From Aricia agestis (Eukaryota; Arthropoda; Insecta; Lepidoptera; Lycaenidae), in the NCBI RefSeq assembly GCF_905147365.1, contig NC_056413.1:16211501-16275500 (forward strand): a DNA stretch of 64,000 nt, read 5' to 3'. The notes beneath the pieces were generated by a model. It searched no databases. It was not told the DNA's origin and saw nothing but the letters and a program-made list of their open reading frames with translations. A program made the translations under genes and the position numbers. This document shows, one piece after another, positions 20,728-31,161 of the stretch; position 1 is the first letter of the stretch; each line of letters opens with the position of its first letter.

Positions 20728-21140
20728 AATCGCCCAAGTGCGAGTTGGACTCGCGCATGAAGGGTTCCGTACCACTATAGAGCAAAAATAGGAAAGTGTT
20801 CTTGTATGGGAGCCCCCTTAGTTATTAATTTTATTTAAATTTTATTATTAATTATTAAAGTATAAATAAAACTGAGTATTATTTTGTGAACATTTCAGGT
20901 GGCTACCTGTTGTCATCATTGATACAGAGCAAAAAATATTTAAAAAATCACGTTTGTTGTATGGGAGCCCCCCTTAAATATTAAATTTATTTTGTTTTTA
21001 GTTTTTGTTGTTAAAGCGGCAACATAAATACACAATCTGTGAAAATTTCAACTCTTTAGCTATTACCTATTAGATGTAATGACAGGCGGTCACCGAACTC
21101 AAAATATTTTTGTACGGGAGATGCCCAACAACACCATGAA
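20728..21140 (+). repeat. Interspersed repeat with GCCAAGTGCGAGTTGGACTC end
   Basis: Begins GCCCAAGTGCGAGTTGGACT and GAAGGGTTCCGTACCA, and contains two ATGGGAGCCCCC phrases. The same end sequence recurs near 43080, 50640 (complement) and 63715 (complement). A recognisable lepidopteran interspersed repeat; I cannot assign it to a superfamily. Confidence 0.6.
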
Positions 21141-21204
21141 TTGTCCAATACAATAAATAAAAAAAAAGCTTTTTCAGTGCTACAGCAACTGCTACTTTTA
21201 CAGT

Positions 21205-21475
21205 TATCGACCTCTGTGGCTCAGTTGGTGGGCTATTAGTAGCTCAAGCCGGGGGTCGCGGGTTCGAATCCCGCCGAGGGAACAAAAAGTTTTCAAAGTT
21301 CCTGGGTCATGGATGTGTATTTAATATGTGTATAATATAATAAAAATCTTAAATATATGTATAGTATAAAAGTATTAAATATATTTCCGTTGTACCCCAA
21401 GTAACACAAGTCCTTCTGGTACTTAGCACAGGGCCAGACTGACGTGGTGTGAAGCGTCAATAGATATTATTATTA
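21205..21475 (+). mobile_element. tRNA-derived SINE (family S2) with intact promoter boxes
   Basis: tRNA-like head with an A box TGGCTCAGTTGG at 21217-21228 and a B box GGTTCGAATCC at 21261-21271, correctly spaced for RNA polymerase III. The body follows with AAAGTTCCTGGGTCATGGAT, GTACTTAGCACAGGGCCAGA and CTGACGTGGTGTGAAGCGTC, ending in an ATTATT-rich run. A second copy lies on the opposite strand at 41547-41827. The head is not a functional tRNA gene: the acceptor stem and anticodon arm are degraded. Confidence 0.85.
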
Positions 21476-22079
21476 AAAAAGTTAAAACTCTTTATAAGGA
21501 TTAAGGGACACATAAACCCCTCAAAGAGTATCTGTACTTAGTTTGTTACCCCATTTAGAATCTGGGTACCTCTAATGAATATTTTTAATACAGTAATAAA
21601 GTGTACTTTCTTTATTAAATATTGGGCCCGTCCCGTTGAATTATGATGAAGTGTCAAAAGTTACCCTTTGGCGAGACCCCAATAATATGATAATTATACC
21701 CTCATCACAGCGTGTTAGCCAATAAAAAGGCAATGTGTCAAATTAGAACACCTTTGGGGGAAAACATATTCTTTAGCCAGGGATAAACGGAGATCTGCTT
21801 TAGATTCATCTTTTGTTTAGGCTTTGATTAAGCTGATTTAATGATAGCTTAAACAAAAGTCTTAGACACGAAAAATAGGAGAAAGAAGAAATGTTAGTTT
21901 GAGTTTAAGTCTAATAGGCTCAGAAAATAGTAGACCAATTTAGATGAAATTTGGCACAGATATAGACCGCGGAGAAGATAATAAACTACTTCAATATAAA
22001 GCATATTGAAGTTATTATAATTCTATCGCTATCAAATTTATTATACGGCTTTCGCGCGATCTCATTTTTCATGTTTCAT
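21476..22079. other. No gene recognised
   Basis: AT-rich spacer. The phrase TAGACCAATTTAGATGAAAT resembles the target-site-proximal wording of several Helitron families but has no termini. Confidence 0.3.
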
Positions 22080-22132
22080 TACGTAGGTCCGCAATCTACC
22101 TATCAATGAACTTCTCTGATAGTACATTGTTA
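22080..22132. repeat. MITE family C fragment
   Basis: TACGTAGGTCCGCAATCTAC and ATGAACTTCTCTGATAGTAC match one end of the family C MITEs. Confidence 0.5.
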
Positions 22133-22149
22133 CAGCTTTCCGGTAACTT

Positions 22150-22329
22150 CATTTTAAATCTACTAAATGACGCGCGGGAACTGTAAAATTCTCTGGGATA
22201 AAAAGTATTCTATGTCCTTTCCCGTATCTCAAAGTATCTCTCTACCCAGCAAAATCGGTTCGGCGGTGAGGGCGTAAAGAGGTGACAGACAGACAGGCAC
22301 ACCTTAGCATTCATAACATTAATATGGAT
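22150..22329 (-). mobile_element. Helitron fragment, (GTCT)n family
   Basis: Complement of the 9766 element: GCGCGGGAACTGTA, GGATAAAAAGTATTCTATGT, ACAGACAGACAGGCACACC, then TTCATAACATTAATATGGAT at its 5' end. The 3' terminus is missing. It adjoins the composite repeat at 22330-22612 just as its relative at 49755 adjoins 49677-49754. Confidence 0.65.
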
Positions 22330-22342
22330 GGATAAAGATTTA

Positions 22343-22539
22343 GGCTTCGGCCAAACCTATGCGTCAGTAACGCGGGACGCGGGACGGGAGCGTCTGCAAC
22401 GCGAAACTGGTGTGCACACCTTCGCGACTACGGCGCGAAACCGTATATTATTCCCGCTCTGCCGACGCGTCGCGACGCGAACGTCCCGCGTTGCAAACGC
22501 TCCCGCTTCGCAGTCGCTTTGTTCGCGTAGGTTTGGCGT
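22343..22539. mobile_element. MITE inserted in a repeat, 7-bp target duplication AGATTTA
   Basis: The block begins GGCTTCGGCCAAACCTATGC and ends GCGTAGGTTTGGCGT. It is flanked by AGATTTA at 22336-22342 and 22540-22546. The related sequence at 49677-49755 reads straight through (complement of TAAATCTT at 49748-49755) without the block, so it is the empty site. The inverted termini CCAAACCTA..GCG and CGC.TAGGTTTGG, with a 7-bp (possibly 8-bp with one change) duplication, suggest a hAT-like non-autonomous element. The interior is GC-rich (CGTCCCGC, CGGGACG). The 81-codon frame is not a gene. Confidence 0.8.
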
Positions 22540-22612
22540 AGATTTACGCGTCGTAGAGGTCTACGAAACGTAGCATATTCGTAGCGAGCCTATGTACTAC
22601 GCCGTAGAGGCA
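22540..22612. repeat. Repeat shared with 49677-49754
   Basis: CGCGTCGTAGAGGTCTACGA, ACGTAGCATATTCGTAGCGA and GCCGTAGAGGCACCCTA are almost identical to the complement of 49677-49754. It is followed at 22613-22652 by a short Helitron head (TTTATAATATTAGTATGG). Confidence 0.75.
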
Positions 22613-22929
22613 CCCTAACACTTTCACATATTTATAATATTAGTATGGCCTTTCTCATTAAAAATATTTACTTACATAGGACACAAATATTTTTGTCAGC
22701 CGCTGCCTGTCATGTGACACACTAATAACTAAAGGGCCCCACACATTAACAGGTCGCCGATAGGCCGTCGCCTGACAGTTAATCGGAAAAGGCCACAGAC
22801 TCAAGTGGCCCTGACGATTTTGTAGATTTTGTATAGACGGTCAATAACTGTCAGGCAGCCTACTGACCAAAGCCTGCAGGCGGACTGTTAAGGTGACGCA
22901 AAGTAAAAAATCGTGTTGTATATGTTTTA

Positions 22930-22978
22930 GATTGCTTGTTTTCTATGAGGGGCCGGCTCGGCCTCTCATAGAAAACAA
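22930..22978. repeat. Long near-perfect hairpin
   Basis: TTGTTTTCTATGAGGGGCCG and CGGCCTCTCATAGAAAACAA pair with one mismatch around a very short loop. It may be the rest of a small MITE; 22735-22920 immediately upstream also contains loosely inverted GCCTGACAGT/ACTGTCAGGC motifs. Confidence 0.7.
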
Positions 22979-23400
22979 TAAATGGAACAGCAAGAAATGG
23001 AAAGGCCGTAAGTCACAAAATGGTTTTTGTCGCGTAATTTAAAAACCATAAATATATTGCATAATATAAGCTATGGGCAAATTAAAGTGTATGCTTGAAC
23101 CTATGTACACATTTTGGAAGCTTAAATCACTCTCCTCTGTTAGCAAAATTAGAATCCCTTTTTACAGAGGTCTTTTTGATTGATTATTCTGTGTTATAAA
23201 AGTTGACCAATCCTATTATGCTATGGGTAATTCAAAGACAAAGACATGATGAATACTGACAATGAACTTTAAATTCTTAGGTTTAGTCATTGCTGAGAAA
23301 AATAGATATCGCTGCAGCCAAATTATCAAGGCGCCGCCTTAACCAATGTGCTAGACAAAAATGAGCCGACCTTTGTATATTTAATCGTCGTGAATTGGTT

Positions 23401-23546
23401 AGGTTGTATATTTATACATACTTAACCATAATATACATTTGTATATTATGGTTAAGTATGTATATATGTATATATATGTATATTTGTATATTATGTATTT
23501 ATACATACTTAACCATAATAATATACATTTGTATATTATGGTTAAG
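23401..23546. repeat. Duplicated TA-rich hairpin
   Basis: CTTAACCATAATATACA-TTTG-TATATTATGGTTAAG occurs at about 23420-23457 and, with two extra bases, at about 23507-23546. Between them is a TATATGTA run. Two hairpins in tandem with a conserved stem; the 60-codon frame is an artefact. Confidence 0.7.
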
Positions 23547-23775
23547 GACTAAGGTACTTTGTAAAGTTGGTACGTAATAATTTATCTAGCAGTACAGGCG
23601 GGGGATTAGACTTAGCTATTAATACATTCCAGTGGGAGAAACTTAAGACATGTACAGTCGCCGACGTACTAGTTAATGCATTTACATCAATAACTTACAG
23701 CAAGAATTAGTAACTGAAACTACTAGGTTGTATTAATAACTTGTTTTAAAAAATACTTATTTTTATAAAATAATA

Positions 23776-24324
23776 GCTGTCCCGGCAAACATTGTATTTT
23801 ACATTTCATGTGTTTGGTGGGATCTATTATAAAAGAAAGTCGCTTTTTTTCCCTCATGTCCCTTTGTTCCCTTAAATCTTTAAAACTACGCAACGGATTT
23901 TGATGATTCTTTCAGTGTTAGATAGCCCATTTTTCGAGAAAGGCTATATTTTGTCACGCTAAGACTAATATAGGAGCGAAGAAATAGAGGAAAATGTTGG
24001 AAACGGGGAAGATTATTTGAAAGGCCTTACTTGAACGCGCTAATCTCAGGAACTACTGGTCCGATTTGAAAAATTATTTCAGTGTTAGATAAGCCATTTA
24101 TTGAGGAAGGCTTTATTTTATCACGCTAAGACTAATAGGAGAATGTGGAAAAAACGGGGGAAATTATTTGAAAGGGCTTATCTCGCGAACTGCTGGAGCA
24201 ATTTTTATGTTATTTGGCACAGATAAGAAGTAGACCACGGGAAGGATCATAGGCTATCGATTTTAATAATTTTTCAGTGGCTATATATATTTTATACCCG
24301 TGCGACGCCGGGGCGGGTCACTAG
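23776..24324 (+). mobile_element. Helitron-type element, internally duplicated
   Basis: Ends in CCCGTGCGACGCCGGGGCGG GTCACTAG (CTAG at 24321-24324, followed by T), a GC-rich hairpin plus CTAG Helitron terminus. The body carries two diverged copies of a block containing ATTTTGTCACGCTAAGACTA / ATTTTATCACGCTAAGACTA, AGTGTTAGATA and AAAGGGCTTATCTCGCGAAC. The left end at 23776 (TAGCTGTCCCGGCAAACATT) looks like the complement of a different Helitron terminus, so the unit may be two joined elements. Confidence 0.65.
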
Positions 24325-24329
24325 TAAGT

Positions 24330-25040
24330 AATAAATAGCTTATTCCAAAAGTGTTTGTCTCTGTAACTCACATGCATATATTATATAAGAAATGACATAA
24401 CTTCGGGGTAAACTATTAAGGCGATTGCAGCAGTTATCATGTCCATGTCAAATATATGACTTAAAGGGTCGAAAAGTTATAAGATGTCTTGTAGAACCAT
24501 AAAGTTCCTACTCGTGTAGACGCCCTAAGGGCACGTCTGACAGATATGTCTCTCCATTTGATTATAGACTTTAGCACTCGCAAAATAAAATCTACTTTTC
24601 CTTAAAATTTGATTTGCAATTTCTGTCGATCGTTCGCTCGAGATCTTTACAAGCTTGAATTACATAAACTAGAGGTTGAATTTCACAAACTACACCCTAA
24701 AGGCAAATACGTTGCTTGGTGATGTTTAGGGTTGGTCCCGAAATATAACCCAGTAGTAGTTCACTAGCCAGTACTTATGACGTCTAAAATTGAAGCCATA
24801 CTTACATAGTAACTATTTGTAATCAGTGGCATACAGTTCATTTGTTCCGAAGCATACATACGCCACTAGCCAGTCTAATGAAATGTCACACTTTTTTAAC
24901 AGTAGTTTAAATAGAACAGTACGATATATGACGTCGGATTAAGATAGAAGAAGTCATAAATGCTGGCCAGTGGACTGGGTCAAATTTTAGAACACACTCA
25001 AGATAATATCATGTTGATTAGTCGCTCAAGTTAATAAAAC
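24330..25040. other. No gene recognised
   Basis: Moderately AT-rich sequence, no coding-like ORF and no repeat recurring in the window. Confidence 0.3.
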
Positions 25041-25042
25041 CT

Positions 25043-25165
25043 TTAGGGCCTGTTTCACCACTTCCTGATAAGGTGCCGGATAGGCTTATTTGACAGATTC
25101 TTCATACTCTATCTGTCAAGTTAAGAGGACAGCCTTATCAGGAAGTGAATCGTGTAATCAGGAAT
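25043..25165. mobile_element. Decayed MITE
   Basis: TTAGGGCCTGTTTCACCACT and CTTCCTGATAAGG at the left; CCTTATCAGGAAGTG at the right is the inverted copy, after which the right terminus is degraded. The left TTA flank fits a 3-bp target duplication, but the right one is lost. Confidence 0.5.
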
Positions 25166-25189
25166 CGTGTATTTATTGGTCACTGTAGA

Positions 25190-25350
25190 GATACCCAAAA
25201 CTTTGTTGCTCTGAAATTTTTCCACCGTACATTTTTCCGGGATACCTGGATCTTACACCCTTTACCAGATCAAACTCCATCAAAATTGCAGGTTTCGTGA
25301 AGAGGTAATAGTCAGAAATGATGACACACTTTCCCATTTACAATATGAAT
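25190..25350 (-). repeat. Diverged Helitron copy, (GTCT)n family
   Basis: Complement retains TGTCATCATTTCTGACTATT, CTCTTCACGAAACCTGCAAT and CCCGGAAAAATGTACGGTGG, in the order seen in the 9766 element. Termini are degraded. Confidence 0.5.
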
Positions 25351-25854
25351 ATGAATGTGCTTATCCGGAAAATAATATTATTACTTCCGGTACCTATAAT
25401 ATATTATTAGTCGGATAAGCTCCGTTTTGTCCGCCGACTGTACTTCATATTCAGTGGGCGCGCTAAATGATGTAGCGCCTGTATAAATTACAGGCTGAAT
25501 AAAATATACATAACGCGCTGATATTCCCCATTAAACGATACACCTTATTGTACTGTATAAGTTGACTGACAATATAATAAAAAAAATTATGGATAAAGCC
25601 CGGACACTCAACATGTAGAAATTGTTCCTTTTACTGCAAAAATGTAGACAAAAGAAACAAACGAAAGAAGCGATAGATCTGCAAGTTCTGCAACGGATGA
25701 AATTCTACGTGTTTAGGCACTTTATATTAAAGAACATAATTTTTAGAGCGGGTGCTCAGGGAAGTTGAGTATGCAAAATAGAGGACCACATTCAGTGAAT
25801 GGAGTTAACTCAGAAAAGCATATTATAGATTATGATTCTGAATGTTGTCATAAG

Positions 25855-26915
25855 TCATATTGAACTTCGGAACCGAAAGGAGCGTGCAGGACATCATCTC
25901 CCTGCTGAAGCAGACTGATCCAGATGAGGTACCGGCTTTTGTGGCTAAAGAGCTGCACAAGCTGCCGTCCGTCACGTTGGACCACGTCGACGTCGTCAGC
26001 CTACTGAAGGACATCAGGTTTCTGAAGGAGGAGCTGACCGGAGTTCGGGGTAGATTGCAGGCGTCAGAAGCTATCATTAGTGATCTACGTAATGAATTAT
26101 CACAACTAAAAAGTAATAATTCATGATGTAGGTCACCAGCTGACGCCACATTCGTCACTCATCGCCGAGGCGCACAAGCGATTACGTTTAGCCCGTCAGC
26201 ATTATCGGACGGGTCAACAAACGCCGCCGCTACCGCCCCCGCCCGCGCTCCACTCCCGGTTGCGCCGACGCCGAGTCCACAGGTCGCCCCGCGCCTCCCC
26301 CGCGGGCGCATAAAAATGGGGAAAATGAGAGCCGTAAGGCTTCGGAGAGTCGCAAGACTACGGAGAGCCGCAATGCTACGAAGAGCTGCAAGGCTAAGTC
26401 TTCTCGACCTGACAAGGACGAGAGCAGGAGGTGCGATGAGGAGGGCTTCATACTGATGGAGAGAAGGAAGAAGAAGCCCGCCGCCCGCAACCATCGCGGC
26501 ACCGCGCCATATGTACCAGAGCTGCGTCTGCGGAGCGAGGTCCCCGCGACGCCCCTGTACATATCCCGCCTGCACTGGTCCATGGAGGTCGAAGACGTCG
26601 TGGACTACATCAGTAAGAAGACATCCCTCCACTTGAGGGTCGAGCGTCTGCAGTCTCGCCACAAGGTCAACTTCAGTTCCTTTGTGGTGAGAGTACCGAC
26701 GCATCTTCTCCCGACCTTTGAAGCGGAGGAATTCTGGCCGACTGATGTGGTTTACCGAAGGTTCCGGGGGAGACTCCGGAATGAAGCGCGCGTCACGTCA
26801 CCGTTAATTCGTGATAATGTGTAGTTGTTAAGTTTATATGATTTTTATGTATGTTAGTCATTAAGGTATATATTGTATGGGCCTACGTAGCCTGATTTAA
26901 ATAAATAAATAAATT
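25855..26915 (+). mobile_element. 5'-truncated ORF1-only retroposon with (AAAT)n tail
   Basis: The ORF1 remnant is followed by about 90 bp ending GGGCCTACGTAGCCTGATTT and (AAAT)n at 26900-26915. The tail directly after the ORF1 stop means that ORF2 is absent from this copy: either an internally deleted copy or a half-LINE subfamily moved by a partner LINE. Target duplication not identified. Confidence 0.6.
25860..26830 (+). pseudogene. LINE ORF1 (gag-like) pseudogene without ORF2
   Basis: First part (25860-26126): an 87-residue frame with a predicted coiled coil (VSLLKDIRFLKEELTGVRGR then LQASEAIISDLRNELSQLK), ending at a stop. Second part (from about 26290 to 26824, other frame): a Lys/Arg/Ser-rich linker (ENESRKASESRKTTESR), then EEGFILMERRKKKPAARNHR, then a compact domain with TPLYISRLHWSMEVEDVVDY, TSLHLRVERLQSRHKVNFSS, FVVRVPTHLLPTFEAEEFWP and DVVYRRFRGRLRN. 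This arrangement (coiled coil, basic linker, RRM-like C-terminal domain) is typical of ORF1 proteins of non-LTR elements and is common in insect genomes. No true start codon is present, and a stop plus a frameshift break the frame. GC content is much higher than the flanks, as in a more recent insertion. The next thing downstream is a short 3' UTR and an AAAT tail, not an RT. Confidence 0.7.
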
Positions 26916-28420
26916 GATTATTGGTCCATGTTTTTCACTAATTTATTTTTGTAAAAATGCTACACACTAGGACTCCGCGGAACCGTATTTGGTAAATGGT
27001 AACGCCTGCTCTATATAGTGTTTATATAAGAAGTCCTGCCCAGTATAAATAAACAATTTGTGAAATGTTTTTCGCATAAGCCCAAAGTTTAAAATAACGA
27101 GTTTTTTATGGCGAGCCAGTTATTTGGATGTCGTTAGCAAAACGTTTGGGATGAAGGGTGAAAAACTGAATAATGGGCCGAACTTTTACATAATACGCTT
27201 AGCTAGAATAAATTGAATGTTTAACGCTCTCAGGAAAAAATATATCGATTTTTATAATATACATTTATATAAAAAAATGTTTCAGGACATTATCCACAAA
27301 AAATATTTCCCTACATGCTAAACACACGAAAAGCTAAATTTGTAAAAATCATTTAAAGCATTTTTACGTCAACTGCGTACGGAGCAACATGAAATTTTCA
27401 CACTGAAAAAGTTAATGGGGTGACTAGAATGAAATATCGCTGAAATAGAATACTAAATAAGTATAAATAAAAAAACCTAGAAACTTTCCAACAGTTTACG
27501 AGCTGATGACGATAAAAGCGTGGAGCACTCTCGATCATGTCAGCTCTCAAACAAAAATCCCACCGCATGCAACGACAGACAAAGTCAAACTCGTGCTCGG
27601 GGTTAAGCCACACTTTTATTAATAGCTTTAGAAATTCACAAAAATACCTGCGTTTCCTCAGTTAGTTCCGCAACGTGGAATGACGGGAAGTATGTTATAT
27701 CGGACACAAACGCGCCGCCTGCGCAGCGTACCCGCATTTGTTTATTAGTTTAGCGCCAAGATAGAGACACCACATATTTTGTAGAATTGATGGGATATTT
27801 CTTGAGTTATAGTATGGAAAAATTTTTGGAAATGGGAAAAGAGCACTTGACGACAAATTTTAAGTTGCCCCATAACCTCACCGATCTTTAAGGACAGTTA
27901 CTAAACGTTAAAATGAAAATAACTTTCATTTAATAATAATTTGTGAACGCGTTATCTGACCAACTCCAAGCGTTATAAACTGCACATGAATACTGTACAG
28001 TGTACTCCAAACTACACGCATGATTTTTAGTATGATTAAAATATTAAACTATTGGAGATAAACGGAATCAAACGCTATGTCGAATCGCCTTTGGCATGAT
28101 TTTAATGTCACGCTGAGCGTTAATGGCACCCATCCCGAAATGTATGAAATATTAGCGCAGATCGCTACGCGTTATTTGAAGACGTTTCTTAGGATTTTAT
28201 ACATCTTGAGCCATCAGCGCCGACGGTCAGCGTGCGGTCAGCGTGACACCGGTGGGTAAATTAAAATGAGTGGAGGCCACAAAGATCTTTTGACCGAGGT
28301 GGTATGCTCGCGGTTAAGCGCCCTCTATATGATTTCAGCTGTCGTTTATATACGCACTATGAAAATTTCGATAGCGCGAAGCATGATTGTGGCGCTATTT
28401 GTTCCACCACACACTAAAGT
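26916..28420. other. AT-rich DNA, no gene recognised
   Basis: About 1.5 kb without convincing ORF or recurring repeat. The 60-71 codon frames at 27398-27613 and 28077-28259 lack coding features. Confidence 0.3.
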
Positions 28421-28890
28421 CAGTCTAAAGGGGCCAGCAATGGATACTGGCCCACTACAAGCCATCGCCATTGTGTAGATGGGGTAATGGTGCATGTCGC
28501 GTACTGACGTGGCCTGCAGTGGGCCATCGTGGGCCATTGTGTACTGACTACTTACGTTTGACATACTAGTTGACATGACTTTGACATAACAGTCCTACAA
28601 TGTCCACACGCGTGGTCACCTAGCTGTAGCGAGTGATTGTTCTCGTCGCGGGCGCATCATCTGCTAATTATCACGCTGGCGATAAACCGAACAGACGTGA
28701 TTGACGTGTTCCACCATTCGGAATACTTTAAGATCTATAGAGATCTATAGATCATAGATCTAGGATATCTCGAGAGTGATTTAAGAAGGAATATTTTTTA
28801 TTCTAAATCTGGATGGCAGACCAGACATGATAATGAGGGTTTTTAAGTTCCTGTCATGTTTGACGCGATTGTTCGGTACGAAGACCCTTA

Positions 28891-28969
28891 GGGTCAATTC
28901 AGACTAAAGTACTGAATTGATTGAGTACAGAAATGCATCCACGCGTCGCGTTGCGGTCTGAATTAACCC
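28891..28969. mobile_element. Small MITE (79 bp) with TTA target duplication
   Basis: Ends GGGTCAATTCAGAC and GTCTGAATTAACCC pair with one mismatch. TTA occurs at 28888-28890 and 28970-28972. A 3-bp TTA/TAA duplication is the habit of PIF/Harbinger elements, so it is probably a Harbinger-derived MITE. The interior shares AAATGCATCxACGCGTCGCGTTGCG with 36890-36915. Confidence 0.7.
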
Positions 28970-29195
28970 TTAAATGGATACATAGTCTGGTGGAGGGTGA
29001 TAGGTAGGAAAGTTTCAGTAAATTGTTATTGATAGCTTTGAAAACACCTGTCCACCAGGCGGCGCTTCATATGTCTGGGCCACAAATAAAGTATCGAAAA
29101 CCCTCATATTTGTCCCTGATCCGTCAAGCTACTTTTTGACCGACTTCCAAAAAGGAGGAGGTAATACGTTCGGCTGTATATTTTTTTCTAGTGTA

Positions 29196-29403
29196 CTAGC
29201 TGTCCCGGCAAACGTTGTTTTACCATAAAATGATTTTCCCTGTTTTCCTGCTTTTCTCTTGAAGTTTTTTCTGAATTTTTTTTTTCTATAGACCTCACGG
29301 AGCCCGAGACCTTCCCAACGAATGCAAAACCGTGGAAATCGGTGCGTGCGTTCTGGAGTTATAGCGTCAGGAAGGAAAACCCGACTTATTTTTATATATT
29401 AGA
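29196..29403 (-). mobile_element. Non-autonomous Helitron, downstream member of a tandem pair
   Basis: On the minus strand starts TCTAATATATAAAAATAAGT at 29403 and ends AACGTTTGCCGGGACAGCTAG at 29196, followed by T. The body has GCACGCACCGATTTCCACGG. It begins exactly where the CTAG of the next Helitron ends. Confidence 0.75.
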
Positions 29404-29651
29404 CTAGCTGACCCGGCGAACTTCGTATCGCCTAACAGTCGATTCTTTAACTTTTGTATGGGAGTATAGAAAAGTGTTGTTTTTAGACTTTTTCAGGAAA
29501 TTTAAATTTTTGTTTTTAGAATTTTTCTCTCCGTAAGAACCATCCTCGTACTTCAAGGAATATTTAAAAAAAAGAATTAGCGAAATCGGTCCAACCGTTC
29601 TCGAGTTTTGCGCTTAGCAACACATTCAGCGACTAATTTTTATATTATAGA
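29404..29651 (-). mobile_element. Non-autonomous Helitron, upstream member of a tandem pair
   Basis: On the minus strand starts TCTATAATATAAAAATTAGT after an A, and ends GGCGATACGAAGTTCGCCGG GTCAGCTAG, with a terminal hairpin (GGCGA..TTCGCC) and CTAG at 29407-29404. The T after CTAG is the first base of the TC start of 29196-29403: the host T is shared, as expected if this element inserted at the A|T junction of the older one. Confidence 0.8.
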
Positions 29652-29654
29652 TTA

Positions 29655-30100
29655 CGTCAGCAGCCTGTCAAGGTCTGCTGTTTTTATAGTCTGTCAAGTG
29701 TCAAGGAACATTTCAATGTGCCAGACAAACACAAGCAGAATTTGTTTATTTATTTACTGTGTATATATTTTTCTAATTAAAAGTAACTATAATATCAGTA
29801 TGTAAATTGGTTTTCAAATATTATTAGCGTCTTAAACGCCGTTTTATTATAACGCTGATGAGTGTTGTACGGTTATCAACTTTTATTACAACATTTCACT
29901 TTAAGTTTATTTTACTGAATAAACGGTTATTAGATTAGTAATTTATGTAGGCTGCGCATAGCTTTAAGACTGCTCAGCTCATTGAAAATACGAGGGGAAG
30001 ACACAGTGTCAGATTTTCGGGTCTCTTTGGTGGAGCGAGGAGTGAGCGGGGCGCTATTGTACACGCCTTTTGCTTTTTTCAGCGAAGTTGATTCATTGAC
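29655..30100. other. No gene recognised
   Basis: AT-rich spacer between a Helitron pair and MITE family C copies. Confidence 0.3.
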
Positions 30101-30101
30101 A

Positions 30102-30425
30102 CATGGCGGACCACGTAATTTGGTCGCGTTAAGTTAAACTCTATTTTGAATTGACATATCCCGTGGCCAAATGACGTTGGTCCATCCTGCCTATGAATCT
30201 GGAATTTCTTCGATGGTACATCCGAATTTTCTAAACTGAGGTGTGGCACGAATCACGATGTACCATCGGGGAAATTGATTCCTAGGCAGTTGACGGAACT
30301 ACGTCATGTGGTCAGCTTATGTCAAGTCAATGTTAGCTGTGATCGGTCGGATGGGTTTGACACGCGACCAAATTACTTAGGTCTGTCATCTGCCTAGGAA
30401 TTAACTTCTCTGATAGTACATTGAA
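30102..30425. mobile_element. Two copies of MITE family C
   Basis: A partial copy (about 30102-30220; GGCGGACCACGTAATTTGGT ... TTCTTCGATGGTAC) and a full one (30258-30425; GTACCATCGGGGAAATTGAT ... AATTAACTTCTCTGATAGTAC). They share the inner phrase TAATTTGGTCGCG / CGCGACCAAATTA and lie in inverted orientation to each other. Confidence 0.7.
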
Positions 30426-30659
30426 AAAGGAACGTTTAAACGGAAAATAGTTTATACTAATATTATAATATGCTATAATATGCAAGTAAATAGCAATAAA
30501 TACGCACTGTTGCACAGGTGTCCAATGACATACACTATAGGGTTTCATTGTTATAATGTTACATTATAAAGTACTATACAGTAGCCCGCTACTTCGTTAA
30601 TTATCTATAATACCTTACTTTTATCTAACTGAAATCTAAAAAAAACGGGATTGCACAAT

Positions 30660-30876
30660 AGCTATGACACACTATGCAATTTCATCTTCAATTTTCGTCA
30701 TCATCTTTTTATTCAACTTTCGTTTGGCATATTATTCAATAATTGAATGCCTCAAAATCCACCCGCGTTGGAAAGAAAAGTGTCATAGCGTCGCGGGCAT
30801 GCCTCACGTGCGATGTTGACTGCGCTTTAACGCATGCCCTTGATGAACAAAAAAAGGCACAGTGTGGACAAAGCTA
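30660..30876. mobile_element. MITE family D
   Basis: Ends AGCTATGACACACTATGC and CACAGTGTGGACAAAGCT pair with mismatches; TA flanks both. The interior includes TTTCATCTTCAATTTTCGTC, GTGTCATAGCGTCGCGGGCA and CCTCACGTGCGATGTTG. A close copy in the opposite orientation lies at 46572-46785, nested in a larger element. Confidence 0.75.
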
Positions 30877-31161
30877 TTGAGAGTGATAAAAAAGTAAAAA
30901 CGAAATAGCAGCACAGATGCAAATTTTCACTGTAGGCGACGTAGGAGAGTCATAAATTAATAATAATAAGAATAGATATTCTCACTTACTCTTACGAATT
31001 TTCGATGTCCTGTTTCGATTTTAAAAACCCATGCAAATTGAGTGCACCATTGTGCGGCATTCCGCTTAAGAAGTTTCTTTTTTAACTCATTAGCTTAGAC
31101 TTAAGACTTCATAATTATTAAATGCACTTCAAGCTTAGTTTTTTTATTTACTCTTATATAC

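Noticed and set aside
21205..21280. Possible genuine tRNA gene
   Set aside because: It has good A and B boxes, but no paired acceptor stem or normal anticodon arm, and the SINE body follows; a second copy exists at 41547-41827.
23395..23577. 60-codon Tyr/Ile-rich frame
   Set aside because: Product of TATATGTA repeats and hairpins.
26159..26704. 181-codon minus-strand frame opposite the LINE ORF1 remnant
   Set aside because: Antisense of GC-rich coding DNA; the plus strand has recognisable ORF1 motifs.
28420..28560. Possible palindromic MITE (GGGGCCAGCAATGGATACTGG ... CAGTGGGCCATCGTGGGCC)
   Set aside because: Pairing is too patchy and no termini or flanking duplication are visible.
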